Origin: Myxococcus stipitatus
GTDB lineage: Bacteria > Myxococcota > Myxococcia > Myxococcales > Myxococcaceae
NCBI RefSeq assembly: GCF_021412625.1
Contig: NZ_JAKCFI010000003.1
Location: 124,001-188,000, forward strand
Length of the DNA: 64,000 nucleotides
Reading direction: 5' to 3'
The notes under the pieces are model-generated. The model ran no database searches. It saw only the letters and a program-made list of their open reading frames with translations, and had not been told where the DNA came from. Positions within the stretch are counted from its first letter, which is position 1, and the number at the start of each line of letters is the position of its first letter. Shown here one piece after another: positions 16,796-25,967 of the stretch. Made by a program: the position numbers and the translations under genes.

Positions 16796-16826
16796 CCCAC
16801 GCGAGGTCCCCGGAACGCCGAGGCGC

Positions 16827-17570
16827 TTACTTGCGAGCGCTCGGCGTCTTCCCCGCGCGCGCGCCGAGCTGTTGACTGGAGGCCGCGCTCCGCCAGCCCT
16901 CCTCCAACAGCCGCGCGAGCACGTCCCGCTTCACGTTCGCCAACCGGACGAGCAGGTACTCCGGATAGCCGGCGTAGTGGTCGGTGAAGAAGAAGGTCTC
17001 CGGCTCCGCGCGCGTGAGCACCTCGCGCGCCTCCGGATCCACCTTCACCACGAGCGTCTCGCCGTCCTCCTTCATCCGCGCGATGAACTTCTTGCGCACG
17101 CGGAAAGATGGCGTCCCGTACGACGTGCCCTCCTCCATCCCCGGCAACGCGAGCGCGATGTCCCGCACGTCCTCGAAGGTGAGACCGCGCGCGGCATCGG
17201 CGCGCGACCTTCCACGAGGCGCAGCCGGGCGCTCGCTGTGACTCGCGCCACTCGGAACGGACCGAGACGACTCGGTGCGCTTCGCCTTCCCGGCATCAGC
17301 CGCACGGGTTCGAGTCGATGGTGCGGGCTTCGCGTGTCCTGCCTCATCCGCACGGGTTCGAGTCGATGCCGAGGGCTTCACGCGCCCTGCCTCGTCCCCA
17401 CGGGTTCGAGTCGATGCCGAGGGCTTCGCGCGTCCTGCCTCATCCCCACGGGTTCGGGTCGATGCCGAGCGCTTCACTCGCCCCGTCCCGCTCGTGCCTG
17501 TCCCGGAACGCTTCGTCACGCCCGCGCCCGCCTTGGCTCGCACGGGCCGCTTCGTCTCGCGCGGACTCAT
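16827..17570 (-). CDS. MmcQ/YjbR family protein with repetitive N-terminal extension
   Basis: 247 residues. The C-terminal 110 residues are the MmcQ/YjbR fold: LTFEDVRDIALALPGMEEGT, SYGTPSFRVRKKFIARM, LVVKVDPEAREVL and FFFTDHYAGYPEYLLVRL. YjbR is a small DNA-binding/CyaY-like protein of uncertain role. The first 125 residues are unusual: basic, Ser/Thr/Arg-rich, with a 16-residue unit (TRTRGDEAGRVKPSAS) repeated four times, which looks like a disordered nucleic-acid-binding tail. ATG 17570 overlaps the upstream stop by ATGA, so it is coupled with the next gene. Confidence 0.8.
   Translation of the reverse strand: MSPRETKRPVRAKAGAGVTKRSGTGTSGTGRVKRSASTRTRGDEAGRAKPSASTRTRGDEAGRVKPSASTRTRADEAGHAKPAPSTRTRAADAGKAKRTESSRSVPSGASHSERPAAPRGRSRADAARGLTFEDVRDIALALPGMEEGTSYGTPSFRVRKKFIARMKEDGETLVVKVDPEAREVLTRAEPETFFFTDHYAGYPEYLLVRLANVKRDVLARLLEEGWRSAASSQQLGARAGKTPSARK
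17305..17496. repeat. 48-bp tandem repeat inside the YjbR-like gene
   Basis: Four copies of a 48-bp unit start at 17305, 17353, 17401 and 17449, in exact register with the reading frame (16 codons). The inner copies are nearly identical and the outer ones diverge, as expected for slippage expansion of a coding minisatellite. Confidence 0.8.
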
Positions 17571-18370
17571 TCGCCACACTCCATCGTCTGCTCATTCCGG
17601 CGCTTCGTCTCCCCACGGGTGAGCGTGGTGCCACGCACCGTCACCCGGGTCACCTCGTCCGCGCCCAACGTCGAACCACACTCCGCGGCGCTCGCCCGGC
17701 AGCTCCGGGTCAACACCAGCGTGTCCTTGCCCGCCCGCGAGAGGCCCTCCATCTCGCAGCGATAGGCCGTCGCGCCCTGCCGCACGTCCCCCGTGAAGTC
17801 CTCCTCGCCCACCACGTCCGCCGTCCCCAACAGCTCGCCCTTCTTCCCCGTCAGCACGAAGTGATACCGCGTCAGCGTGACGCGGTCCCCGAACTCCTCG
17901 TCCGGCGCGGGCTCCTCGTGCTCATCCTGCGTGAAGACGCGCAGCTTCAACCCCTGGGGCAGCGACAGCTTCTCTTCCCGGACCACCAGGGGCTCCCCCT
18001 CCGCGCTCGGACACGCTCGGTCCACCGCCTCCACCGCCACCTCGCGCGAATACGCATCCGGCGCCAACACCTTCAGGTGCTCCAGCGCCGTGGCCGCGCC
18101 CTCCGGGTCGCAGACACCCACCAGCCATACCCAGAAGCCCGGCTTGAGCCCCGCCAGCGTGTCGCTGCGCACCAGCTTCGGATACCCCTGCGGCAGCTCC
18201 AGCTTCGTCTTCTCCAGGAGCTCCCCGATGCCAGCCCACGCCGACCGCTGCGCCTCCGCCTCGGCCTGAACCTTCGCTCCCTTCCAGATGAGCGCGACGC
18301 TCTTCGCGTCCGCGACCCCGCTTCCCCACAGCACGGCCAGCAAGCACAGGCCCACGAGCCTTCCACGCAT
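17567..18370 (-). CDS. secreted hypothetical protein
   Basis: 267 residues, no family recognised. Signal peptide MRGRLVGLCLLAVLWGSGVADA with an ADA cleavage site, so periplasmic or exported. The mature protein has VALIWKGAKVQAEAEAQ, an SPOR-like or TPR-like helical beginning, then a beta-rich half with VFTQDEHEEPAPDEEFGDRV. It contains five Cys (VCDP, RACPS, YRCEME, SCRAS, ECGST), probably two disulfides. ATG 18370 has GGGGGAA 6 nt upstream. It is the first gene of a two-gene operon with the YjbR-like gene (ATGA overlap). Confidence 0.6.
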   Translation of the reverse strand: MRGRLVGLCLLAVLWGSGVADAKSVALIWKGAKVQAEAEAQRSAWAGIGELLEKTKLELPQGYPKLVRSDTLAGLKPGFWVWLVGVCDPEGAATALEHLKVLAPDAYSREVAVEAVDRACPSAEGEPLVVREEKLSLPQGLKLRVFTQDEHEEPAPDEEFGDRVTLTRYHFVLTGKKGELLGTADVVGEEDFTGDVRQGATAYRCEMEGLSRAGKDTLVLTRSCRASAAECGSTLGADEVTRVTVRGTTLTRGETKRRNEQTMECGE

Positions 18371-18536
18371 GACGGTTCCCCCTTCACGAGCCGCCAACCA
18401 TGTCACCGCGCTCGCCCCCGCTCAAAGCCCCTGGCCGTCGTGCTTCCACGGCGCGATGCGCCAGCCGAGCCGCCCACGCCCGGAACTCGCGCGCCCGCGT
18501 CTCCACGGCCGCGCTGCTATCCTCCCCCCACACGCC

Positions 18537-19289
18537 ATGGCCGAGGACGCCCCCAGCCCACCCGCGAGGACGCCCCGCAACGAGGAAGACGACTACGCCG
18601 TCTCCCTCCCCCGTCTGCTCGTCATCCGGCTGTACGCCCTCGTCATCGACTGCGTCACCCGCCTGGGAGACCTCGCGGTGCTCACGCTCCGCCCGCGGCT
18701 GCTCGGCCCCTACCTGGGCCTGTGGCTGCGCGAGGTGCTCGTGTCGCCCTACCGCCTGAAGCGCACGTTCGAGCTGATCCGCGTCCTCCAGGCCACCGGC
18801 CAGCGCTTCAACGAGCTGATGTACGGCGAGACGCCCGTGCACACCGCCCTCTGGCTCTTCCGCCGGGCCGGGCTCGGCCCCGGCCACACCCTCGTCGACC
18901 TGGGCGCGGGACGCGGACGCACCCTGCTCGCCGCGCGCTGGCTGGGCGCCCAGGCCGTGGGCCTCGAGCTGCTCGAAGCCCACGTCGCCCTCGCCTCCAG
19001 CCCCCTGGCGAAGGCCGGCGCCCGACTCGTCCAGGGCGACGCGACCCAGGCCGACCTCGCGGGCGCCACCCACGTCTTCGTCAACTGGACCGCCCTCGCC
19101 CCCGACACCCAGGCGCGACTCGTCACCCGCCTGCGGACCTGCCCGCCCGGCACCCGCGTCCTCACCGTCACCCGCCCCATCCGGTTGGAGAGCTTCGTCG
19201 TCCTCTCCCAACACCGCGCCCTCTTCACCTGGGGCCGCGAGGACGTCTGGATTCAAGAGCACCGACCCTACTCGGGGAACGAGGCTTGA
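18537..19289 (+). CDS. SAM-dependent methyltransferase with hydrophobic N-terminus
   Basis: 250 residues. The class I methyltransferase core has HTLVDLGAGRGRTLLAARWL (motif I), AVGLELLEAHVALAS (motif post I), LVQGDATQADL (motif II) and HVFVNWTAL (motif IV). The N-terminal 80 residues contain VIRLYALVIDCVTRLGDLAVL, a membrane-associating helix, then LMYGETPVHTALWLFRRAGL, which resembles the lead-in of DOT1/Hmt-type enzymes. Substrate unknown. ATG 18537 fits the start of conserved sequence. It is divergent from the secreted protein. Confidence 0.7.
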   Translation: MAEDAPSPPARTPRNEEDDYAVSLPRLLVIRLYALVIDCVTRLGDLAVLTLRPRLLGPYLGLWLREVLVSPYRLKRTFELIRVLQATGQRFNELMYGETPVHTALWLFRRAGLGPGHTLVDLGAGRGRTLLAARWLGAQAVGLELLEAHVALASSPLAKAGARLVQGDATQADLAGATHVFVNWTALAPDTQARLVTRLRTCPPGTRVLTVTRPIRLESFVVLSQHRALFTWGREDVWIQEHRPYSGNEA

Positions 19290-19482
19290 GATTTGAGAAG
19301 CAAGCACCCACCCCGGGCCGAGCACATCCGACGCCGCGATGGCTTCCGCTCGCGGCGGCTCCATGCCTACGCTCGGCGGCGCATGCCGGTCGCGTGCGCG
19401 GCTCCCATGATGGGGGCGACGTGTGGCCGGAGGATTCCAGCGCCCCGGCCCTTGGGCCCGGGCACACACAGGAGTGGACTCA

Positions 19483-19758
19483 ATGAAGGCCTGGACGGCG
19501 GTCGCGGTGCTCGCTCTCTCCCTCGTCGGCTGCGGCAACTCGCGCGAGCTGACCCGCGCCAAGGCGGAGGCGAACATCCTGCGCTCGGACACCAAGAAGC
19601 TGCAGGAGGAGAACGAGGCGCTGAAGGAGAAGGTCACGGGCCTGGAGCTCGAGCTGACCTCCGTGACGAAAGAGCGCGACGAGCTGAAGGCCGCCGCCGA
19701 GCAGGCCGCGCAGGCCCCGGCCGCCGTCCCCGCTTCCGGCAAGAAGCGCAAGAAGTAG
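19483..19758 (+). CDS. small coiled-coil lipoprotein
   Basis: 91 residues. Lipoprotein signal MKAWTAVAVLALSLVGCGNS, Cys17. The rest is one long heptad coiled coil (ILRSDTKKLQEENEALKEKV, LELELTSVTKERDELKAAAE) ending in a basic GKKRKK tail, the layout of Lpp-like or Braun-type trimeric envelope lipoproteins that bridge outer membrane and peptidoglycan. AGGAG lies 9 nt upstream of ATG 19483. It is 24 bp from the DUF4326 gene, so possibly co-transcribed. Confidence 0.7.
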   Translation: MKAWTAVAVLALSLVGCGNSRELTRAKAEANILRSDTKKLQEENEALKEKVTGLELELTSVTKERDELKAAAEQAAQAPAAVPASGKKRKK

Positions 19759-19782
19759 CTGGCCGCGAGAGGACACACGCCG

Positions 19783-20226
19783 ATGACCGGGACGCGCACG
19801 ACGGCGGTCCATGTCCACGAAGGCTGTGACGTGTACGTGGGTCGCGCCTTCCGCGCGTGGGCGAAGCCGAGCCCCACCAACCCCGTGCCCGGTCGCTTCG
19901 GCAACCCGTTCAAGCCCGGGGGCGTGGGCGCCCCCGGCGCCATGCTGAAGACCTACTTCGGCGCCTGGCTCGCCCCGCTGCCGGAGGCCGAGCAGCAGGC
20001 CATCCGCGACGAGGCCCGGCGCCGCATGGGGCCGGACGTGGACGCCTTCGAGTCCTACCGGTGGTACCTGGAGCTGCGCGCCCGCCATGACCCGACGTGG
20101 CGCGACGACGTGCTGGCCCTGCGAGGCAAGCGCCTGGGCTGCTGGTGCAAGCCCGGCCCCTGTCACGCGGACGTGCTGGCCGCCTGGGTGGACGCCCACG
20201 CCCGCGAGCCGCGCGGGCGCGCGTAG
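19783..20226 (+). CDS. DUF4326 family protein
   Basis: 147 residues, cytoplasmic. The family hallmarks are YVGRA, GRFGNPFKPG, YRWYLELRARH and the Cys-rich end LGCWCKPGPCHADVLAAWVD, which could bind a metal ion or act as a thiol active site. DUF4326 proteins are often phage-linked and are suspected nucleic-acid-modifying factors; the function is not established. It is convergent with the giant TPR gene: stops at 20226 and 20230 are 3 bp apart, so no terminator fits between them and transcripts must overlap. Confidence 0.75.
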   Translation: MTGTRTTAVHVHEGCDVYVGRAFRAWAKPSPTNPVPGRFGNPFKPGGVGAPGAMLKTYFGAWLAPLPEAEQQAIRDEARRRMGPDVDAFESYRWYLELRARHDPTWRDDVLALRGKRLGCWCKPGPCHADVLAAWVDAHAREPRGRA

Positions 20227-20229
20227 CCC

Positions 20230-23200
20230 TCACCCTCCCGAGCGCCTCCACGCGTCGTGCCCCACCTGGTCGCGGATGCGCGCCACCGCGTCGTGCCAGG
20301 CGCGCTGGGCCAGCCCGTTCGAGCGCAAATCTCCCCCCGCCGCCTCCGCCTTGCGCAGCGCCACCCTCGCGCCCTCGGCGCCCGCCACGCGCGCGGCGCG
20401 CACGGCCTCCGCCAGCCCCTTCAGCAACTTCAACACGGGCTCGTCGGAAGGAGCCTCCAGCCCCTCCAGCGCCGCGTCCAACGCACGGTGCGCGCCGCCC
20501 AGCGCCAGCACGAAGGCGTTCCACACCCGCAGGCTCGCGCGCGAGTGGTCCTCCGGCAGCCCCAGCCCCCGCGCCACCGCCTCCTCGGACTCCGAGGTGT
20601 TGCCCCGCAGGTAGCTCAGCACCGTCACGTTGAGCAACATCCACGGACGCAGCTCGCGCACGGGGTGGTCGCGCCAGTCACGCATCCAGCGCCAGGCCCA
20701 GCCCATCCACCCCATCTGCATCAGCGCGTAGCCCACCGCGCCCCACAGCCGGACGTGGCGTCGCAACGTGTCGCCGTGCAGCCACAGGAACAGCGGCATC
20801 AGGACGTCCCGGTGCAGCTCTCCCAGCCGCTCCACGTAGGCGCCCACTGCCTCCACCGCGCCCTCGCGAGAGGCGAGCAGCTCCCGCAACCCGCCCCACA
20901 CGCGCCACGTCAACCGCCGCTCCGCCTGGCGCGCGCCCCACAGCCGCGCCAGGGTCCCCGGCAGCGGCCCCTCACGCAGCCGCACCGCGTCCTCCACCGC
21001 CCGGTCCAGCAGCGTGCCCCAGCCCCGCTCCTTCATGGCCTCCGCCGCGGCGGCCAGCGGCCACTCGTCGCCCTCGTCCACGGACAGCATCGTCCGCACC
21101 AGGTGCGCGCTGGCGCCCCGGGCATTGCCTCGCCCGGCGGCGAGCCGCACCTGTCGCGCCTCGAAGAACGCCTCGTCGCAGCGCGAGCGCCCCTGCTCCA
21201 GCCACACGGCCGCCTCGTCCCACCGGCGATGCTTCGCCAGCAGGTCGAAGGCCTTCAGACACGGGACTCCGTTGTCGGAGTCCAGCTCCCGCGCGCGCGT
21301 CCAGGCCGCGAGCGCCCCCGCCACGTCGTCCGCCTTCGCCCGCGCGTCGCCCAGCCGCTCGTGGAAGGAGGCGTTCTCCGGCTGCTGCCCCACCAGCGCC
21401 TCCATCGCGCGGACGAAGACGCCCACGTCCGGGAGGCGCTCTCCCCACTGCGCCAGCTTCACCCACCCCCACGTGTAGTCCGGGTCCTGCTCCACCAACG
21501 CCGTCATGGCGCGGATGGCCTCGCGCCGCTCCCCGCGCTGCGCGAGCACCCACACCGCGCGACCCCGCAGGGACACCGGGGGCGCGCCGCCATAGACGGC
21601 GGGAGCGCACGCGGCCAGCGCTTCCTCGTACCGCTCGGCCCGGCACAGCATGCGCGCCCGCGCGTCGTACACGTCCGCCAGCCGGGGGGCCGACTCCAGC
21701 ACCGAATCCAGCAGCGCCAGCTGCTCCTCCAGGGTGGGCCCCTCCAACAACTCCAGCAGCTCCGCCAGCTTCCACCGGGGAAGCACGGAGGTGGACGGGC
21801 GGGCCACCAGCTCGCGCGCCAGCGCCACCGCGTCCGGGAGCCGCTCCGCCTCGTGGCTCCACTCCAGCAGCCGCTCCCACCCCCAGCCGTAGTCCACGCC
21901 CAGGCGCAGCGCCTGGAAGAGGTAGGCCAGCGCCTCGTCTCGCGCGTCGGAGCGCCACATCAGCTCCGCCAGGAAGCCGAGCACCGTGCAGTCCAGCGGG
22001 TTCTCCCGCCGCAGCCGCTCCAGCACCGCGCGCGCCTCCGCCTTCTCGCCCTGACGCTCCAGCAGCTCCGACAGCTCGCACGTCGGCCGCACCCACCCGG
22101 GCGACAGCCGGCACGCCCGCTCCAGCGCCGCGCGCTCGCCCGCGACCTCCTTCCGGGCGCGGTGCACCAACGCACGCTCCAGCCACACCTGTCCCAGCAG
22201 CGGGAAGTGCGCCGTGGCCCGCTCCGCCAGGGCCAGTGCCTCGTCCGCGCGGCCCTCGCGCGGCAGGTGACGCAGCCGCGCCACCCACACGTCCTTCGCC
22301 TCCGGCCTTCTCGCGAGCAGTCCCTCGAGCCACGCCCCCAGCTCCTCGGGGGCGTAGACGTTCCGGCCATACTCCTCCACCACCCGCACCGTCTCGTCGA
22401 GGAGGGGCGCGTGCTCGAGCACCTCGCGCAGGAAGTCGAGCGCCTCCCTGCGCGTCTCGGGCGTCGTCGCCAGCTCCACCAGCGCCGCCGCCACGTGTGG
22501 CGCCGGGTGCAGCCTCAGCGACTCACGGTAGGCCGTCCGCGCCTCGTCAGTCCGTCCCGAGGCCGCCAGCACCTGCCCCTTCGCGAAGTGGAGCGACGCG
22601 CTGCGAGGGTCCAGCACGTCCGCGCGCGAGAGCACCTCCAGCGCCTCGTCCCGGAGCCCCTCGCTGGCGAGCACCCGCGCCTTCTCGCGCAGCGCCCAGG
22701 CGTCGTCCGGGTGGACGGCCAGCATCGCCCCCACCGCGACAGGGAGCGCCGCCGCGTCATGCTCCCGCGCCCACTGGACGCGCAGCCGCAACAGGCCATG
22801 GTGGTGCGGGAAGCGCGCGCAGGCCGCCTCCAGGTGCTCGCGCGCCCGGGGCACGCCGTGAAGCGCGGTGAGCAGCCGCACCCGCTCGCCGTGCGCGTCC
22901 TGCGCCAGGGGCTCCCGGGTCAACACCTGCTCCCAGCACGCCAGCGACTCCTCCAGCGCGCCGCGCGTGGAGGCCAGCAGCGCCGCCGCGCGGAACCAGG
23001 CCCCCTCGCGCACGTGTCCGCGCGCCGAGTCCAGGTGGCGCTGGGCCTCCTCCACCTGCCCGAAGCGCGCGTGCATCTGCGCCGCGAAGAGGGCCAGCTC
23101 GCCATCCTCCGGCCGCAGCGCGCGGGCGCGCTCCAGCACGGCGAACGCCTCCGCCGTCTGGTCCAGCTCCTCGCGCGCGCGGCAGAGCGTCCGGGCGGAC

Positions 23201-25251
23201 GCCGAGTCGAGCGCACCCAGGCGCTGGAAGCGGTCCGTCAGGAAGGCCAGCGCGCGCGCCGTGTCCCCCTGCGCCTGGGCCGCGAGGAAGTATGTCCAGG
23301 CATGCCCCTCGTCCCGGTCCTCCAGGCAGGCCGCGGCGCGATAGAGCGACAACGCCTCCGCCCGCCGCTGCTGGCCCCACCGCAGGTTGGCCAGCGTGCG
23401 GTACGCGGGCGCGAAGGTGGGGTGCACGCGCAGGGTGCGCCCGAGCAGCCACTCCGCCTCCGCCTCGTGGCGCGCGTCCGACAGCAGCTCCCCCGCCAGC
23501 GAGTGCCACACCACCGGGTGCGTGCCCTTCCCCTGCGCGCGCTCGCGCAGCGCCGCGCGGCGCTCCTCGGCCCGCCCCAGCTCGCCCAGGTAGCCGAGCC
23601 AGGCCATCACGTAGTTGAGGTCGTCGGGGTAGGCCGCGCGCAGCCCCTCGATGGCGGCCAGCCCCTCCGGCGTGCTCTCGTCGTAGGAGGCCAGCACGCG
23701 GCGGGCCTCCCACACCAGCCGGTGCGCCGGCGCGGCGCTCGCCATGGCCTCCGCGATGGCCCGGGCCCCCGCGCGGTCATGCGCGACGAGCGCCGCATCC
23801 AGCCGGTGCAGGTCGTCGTAGAGCGCGGCCTCCGGCAGCTCGATGGCGTCCAGCCGCGCGGCCTCCGCCAGGGGCACCAGGGCCATCCCGCGCGGGCCGC
23901 AGGACGCGAAGTGCTCCAGCGAGGCCTCGGTGTCGAACTCCACCAGGTGCGGCGTGGACGGGTCGCGCACCAGCAGCGTGCCCCGGCGCTCGTCGTAGCC
24001 CACCACCGCTTGCAGGTGCGCGTTGCCCACGCCGCGCGTGGTGAGGGTGAAGGCGATGCCCGCGTCGAGCAGCGCGCGAGCGCTCTCCCAGGTGACGCGG
24101 AACTCGCGCACGTGCCAGCCCGTCGTCGCCGCCCAGTGCCGCTCCTGGTAGGCGGGCGTGCCGTCGTAGCAGATGGCCTCCGCCACCTGCAGGTGCTCCA
24201 CCGGCACATTCCACAGCGCCGCCACGGAGACGAGCGTCGCGGGAGCGCACGTCTTGTGGTGCTGGCGCACGAAGCGCACCGGCAGCACCAGGCGGCGCCC
24301 CTCCGGCCGGGCCTCCAGCCTGCGGGCCATGTTCTCGTGGAAACCCGAGCCGCTCAGCCACGCCAGGTCCAGAGCCAGCGCCACGTCGCCCCGCAGGTAC
24401 GCGGCGTCGGAGCGCAGCGCCGCCATCATGCCGAAGCTCTTCGCCTCCAGCCGGGGCGCCAGCCGCAGCGCCCGCTCCCAGGTCTCCCAGGCCTCCTCGT
24501 GGAGGCCCAGGTCGCCCTGGAGGACGGCCAGCTGCCCCGACACCGGGGACGACTCCAGGCGCTCCGAGGCCTCCTTCAGGAACGCGAGCGCCTCGTCGGC
24601 GCGGCCCAGCTCCCCCAGCAGCCCGGCGACGCACTGCACCGCGGGGCGGTACCACGGGCGCAGCGCCAGGGCGTGACGCGCGGACTCCAGCGCCTCCTCG
24701 CGCCGGTCCTGCTCCTCCAGCATGTGGGCCCGCATCACGTGGCACCAAGGGTGACGGGGCGCGAGCGCCAGCGCCTCGTGGAGCCACCGCCCGGCGTCCT
24801 CGAAGTCGCGCAGCGCGACCAGGAACTCCGCCCGGGCGAGCAGCAGGTCCGCGCGCGCCTCCGGCGAGGCCAGTTCCAGGTCCACGGGGCCGTCGAGGAA
24901 GGCGAGCGCCGCCAGCGGTCCCCTGCGCTGCTCCAGGAGCTGCGCATAGTAGTAGCGGACCTCCGGGTCTCGCGGCGACTCCCGGTAGGCCCGCGTCCAC
25001 TGGAGGCGCGCCGCGCGGGGAGCCCCGAGATGATGCAGCAGCCGCGCCGCCAGCACCCGCGCGCGGCTCCCCGTCCACCGCTCCAGGGGCACGCCCCCTT
25101 CCGTGAGCTGGAAGGCCTGGAGATAGAGGCCCCGGTCATAGAGGTCGCGCACCGAAGCCAGCAGCTCGGGCGACGGGGACGAGGAGGACGGAAGTGGCGC
25201 GGGAGGAAGGAGCACGGGAGCGGAGTCGGCGGCCGGGACCTGGGAGCGCAT
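20230..25251 (-). CDS. giant TPR protein with embedded C39-like cysteine peptidase
   Basis: About 1673 residues, no signal peptide or membrane segment, so probably cytoplasmic. Residues 20-310 are TPR-like helical pairs (CHVMRAHMLEEQDRREEALE). Residues 320-440 are a C39/bacteriocin-processing-type papain fold: RQHHKTCAPATL gives Gln330 and Cys335, NAHLQAVVGYD gives His412, and VRDPS gives Asp430, a full Gln-Cys-His-Asp set. The remaining 1200 residues are roughly 30 TPRs. Classic C39 domains cleave double-Gly leader peptides before export, but here there is no ABC transporter. ATG 25251 was chosen because the longer frame to 25494 reads as non-conserved Arg/Gly-rich sequence. The divergent 131-residue protein at 25512 is a candidate substrate or partner. 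Confidence 0.82.
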   Translation of the reverse strand: MRSQVPAADSAPVLLPPAPLPSSSSPSPELLASVRDLYDRGLYLQAFQLTEGGVPLERWTGSRARVLAARLLHHLGAPRAARLQWTRAYRESPRDPEVRYYYAQLLEQRRGPLAALAFLDGPVDLELASPEARADLLLARAEFLVALRDFEDAGRWLHEALALAPRHPWCHVMRAHMLEEQDRREEALESARHALALRPWYRPAVQCVAGLLGELGRADEALAFLKEASERLESSPVSGQLAVLQGDLGLHEEAWETWERALRLAPRLEAKSFGMMAALRSDAAYLRGDVALALDLAWLSGSGFHENMARRLEARPEGRRLVLPVRFVRQHHKTCAPATLVSVAALWNVPVEHLQVAEAICYDGTPAYQERHWAATTGWHVREFRVTWESARALLDAGIAFTLTTRGVGNAHLQAVVGYDERRGTLLVRDPSTPHLVEFDTEASLEHFASCGPRGMALVPLAEAARLDAIELPEAALYDDLHRLDAALVAHDRAGARAIAEAMASAAPAHRLVWEARRVLASYDESTPEGLAAIEGLRAAYPDDLNYVMAWLGYLGELGRAEERRAALRERAQGKGTHPVVWHSLAGELLSDARHEAEAEWLLGRTLRVHPTFAPAYRTLANLRWGQQRRAEALSLYRAAACLEDRDEGHAWTYFLAAQAQGDTARALAFLTDRFQRLGALDSASARTLCRAREELDQTAEAFAVLERARALRPEDGELALFAAQMHARFGQVEEAQRHLDSARGHVREGAWFRAAALLASTRGALEESLACWEQVLTREPLAQDAHGERVRLLTALHGVPRAREHLEAACARFPHHHGLLRLRVQWAREHDAAALPVAVGAMLAVHPDDAWALREKARVLASEGLRDEALEVLSRADVLDPRSASLHFAKGQVLAASGRTDEARTAYRESLRLHPAPHVAAALVELATTPETRREALDFLREVLEHAPLLDETVRVVEEYGRNVYAPEELGAWLEGLLARRPEAKDVWVARLRHLPREGRADEALALAERATAHFPLLGQVWLERALVHRARKEVAGERAALERACRLSPGWVRPTCELSELLERQGEKAEARAVLERLRRENPLDCTVLGFLAELMWRSDARDEALAYLFQALRLGVDYGWGWERLLEWSHEAERLPDAVALARELVARPSTSVLPRWKLAELLELLEGPTLEEQLALLDSVLESAPRLADVYDARARMLCRAERYEEALAACAPAVYGGAPPVSLRGRAVWVLAQRGERREAIRAMTALVEQDPDYTWGWVKLAQWGERLPDVGVFVRAMEALVGQQPENASFHERLGDARAKADDVAGALAAWTRARELDSDNGVPCLKAFDLLAKHRRWDEAAVWLEQGRSRCDEAFFEARQVRLAAGRGNARGASAHLVRTMLSVDEGDEWPLAAAAEAMKERGWGTLLDRAVEDAVRLREGPLPGTLARLWGARQAERRLTWRVWGGLRELLASREGAVEAVGAYVERLGELHRDVLMPLFLWLHGDTLRRHVRLWGAVGYALMQMGWMGWAWRWMRDWRDHPVRELRPWMLLNVTVLSYLRGNTSESEEAVARGLGLPEDHSRASLRVWNAFVLALGGAHRALDAALEGLEAPSDEPVLKLLKGLAEAVRAARVAGAEGARVALRKAEAAGGDLRSNGLAQRAWHDAVARIRDQVGHDAWRRSGG

Positions 25252-25425
25252 GGCCCGTTGAGGACGCCATGCGACATGCCCCCTGACAGTGACACGCCCC
25301 CCACCCCGCCTCCAGCGACTCCCCGCCCAGGGCCGACACGTCGCCGGCCCGGTTCGACACGTCGGAGCGCCTGTCGACAGCCCCGTCGACCCGGCCCACC
25401 CCTCGACGCGCCCGGGAGGAGCCCC

Positions 25426-25441
25426 CGGCACGGCCGCTGCA
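25426..25441 (+). promoter_or_regulatory. putative sigma-54 promoter of the 131-residue protein gene
   Basis: CGGCACGGCCGCTGCA matches TGGCACG-N4-TTGCA with two mismatches and keeps the key GG at -24 and GC at -12 with ten bases between. Transcription would start near 25453, giving a 59-nt leader ending at ATG 25512. An FHA/AAA+ sigma-54 activator is encoded 61 bp downstream of the target gene, which raises the prior. Confidence 0.55.
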
Positions 25442-25511
25442 CTGGGGCCTGGGCACGAGGAGGCGCGACAGCGCCTCCCGCCACGCGGTTCCACCTCTCC
25501 CGGAGCGCACC

Positions 25512-25907
25512 ATGCCGAATGTGTCCATCGACAAGCCCACGCAGCAGCCGCCCTCGCCGCAGTCCACGGAGAGCCTCACCGCCACCCTCGTCAACCAGAC
25601 GTCTGGCGACCTGGTGCTGGTGTCCTCCGTCACCAACGAGCAGTGGACGATTCCCCCGCCGTCCGTCATCGCCGCCGGCCAGTCCGGGCAGTTCTCCAGC
25701 CCAGGCAACTTCAACAACCCCTCCGCGGGCAACATCACCTACAAGGCCGCCGCGGTGAACAACGCGACGTTCGCGCTCCAGTGGGACATCCCCTCCATCG
25801 GCCCGAACAACATCAACTGGCAGACGAGCACCGGCCTCAGCGCGCAGGAGTCCGGCTCGCTGAGCGGCTGGAACCTCTCCGCCGCGTGGTTCATCAGCGC
25901 CGGCTGA
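25512..25907 (+). CDS. small beta-rich hypothetical protein
   Basis: 131 residues, no signal peptide; a Pro/Gln/Ser-rich head of 18 residues precedes a Val/Thr/Ser-rich body of short beta strands (TATLVNQTSGDLVLVSSVTN, NITYKAAAV, FALQWDIPSIG) ending in SGWNLSAAWFISAG. Asn/Trp-rich turns suggest a lectin-, cytolysin- or crystal-type beta-sandwich, but I recognise no family. CGGAG lies 8 nt before the ATG, behind the sigma-54 match. It sits between the C39/TPR gene (divergent) and the sigma-54 activator, an arrangement suggesting one regulated module. Function unknown. Confidence 0.6.
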   Translation: MPNVSIDKPTQQPPSPQSTESLTATLVNQTSGDLVLVSSVTNEQWTIPPPSVIAAGQSGQFSSPGNFNNPSAGNITYKAAAVNNATFALQWDIPSIGPNNINWQTSTGLSAQESGSLSGWNLSAAWFISAG

Positions 25908-25967
25908 GCCGCGAGGTGGCAGACGCCGCGTCGCGCGGGGCCGCGCTAGAGTGAGGCACGCCTTCCC

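Noticed and set aside
20257..25758. 1833-residue plus-strand frame opposite the TPR gene
   Set aside because: Composition is Arg/Gln/His/Pro filler, the mirror image of a GC-biased coding strand; the minus strand has clear TPR and C39 motifs.
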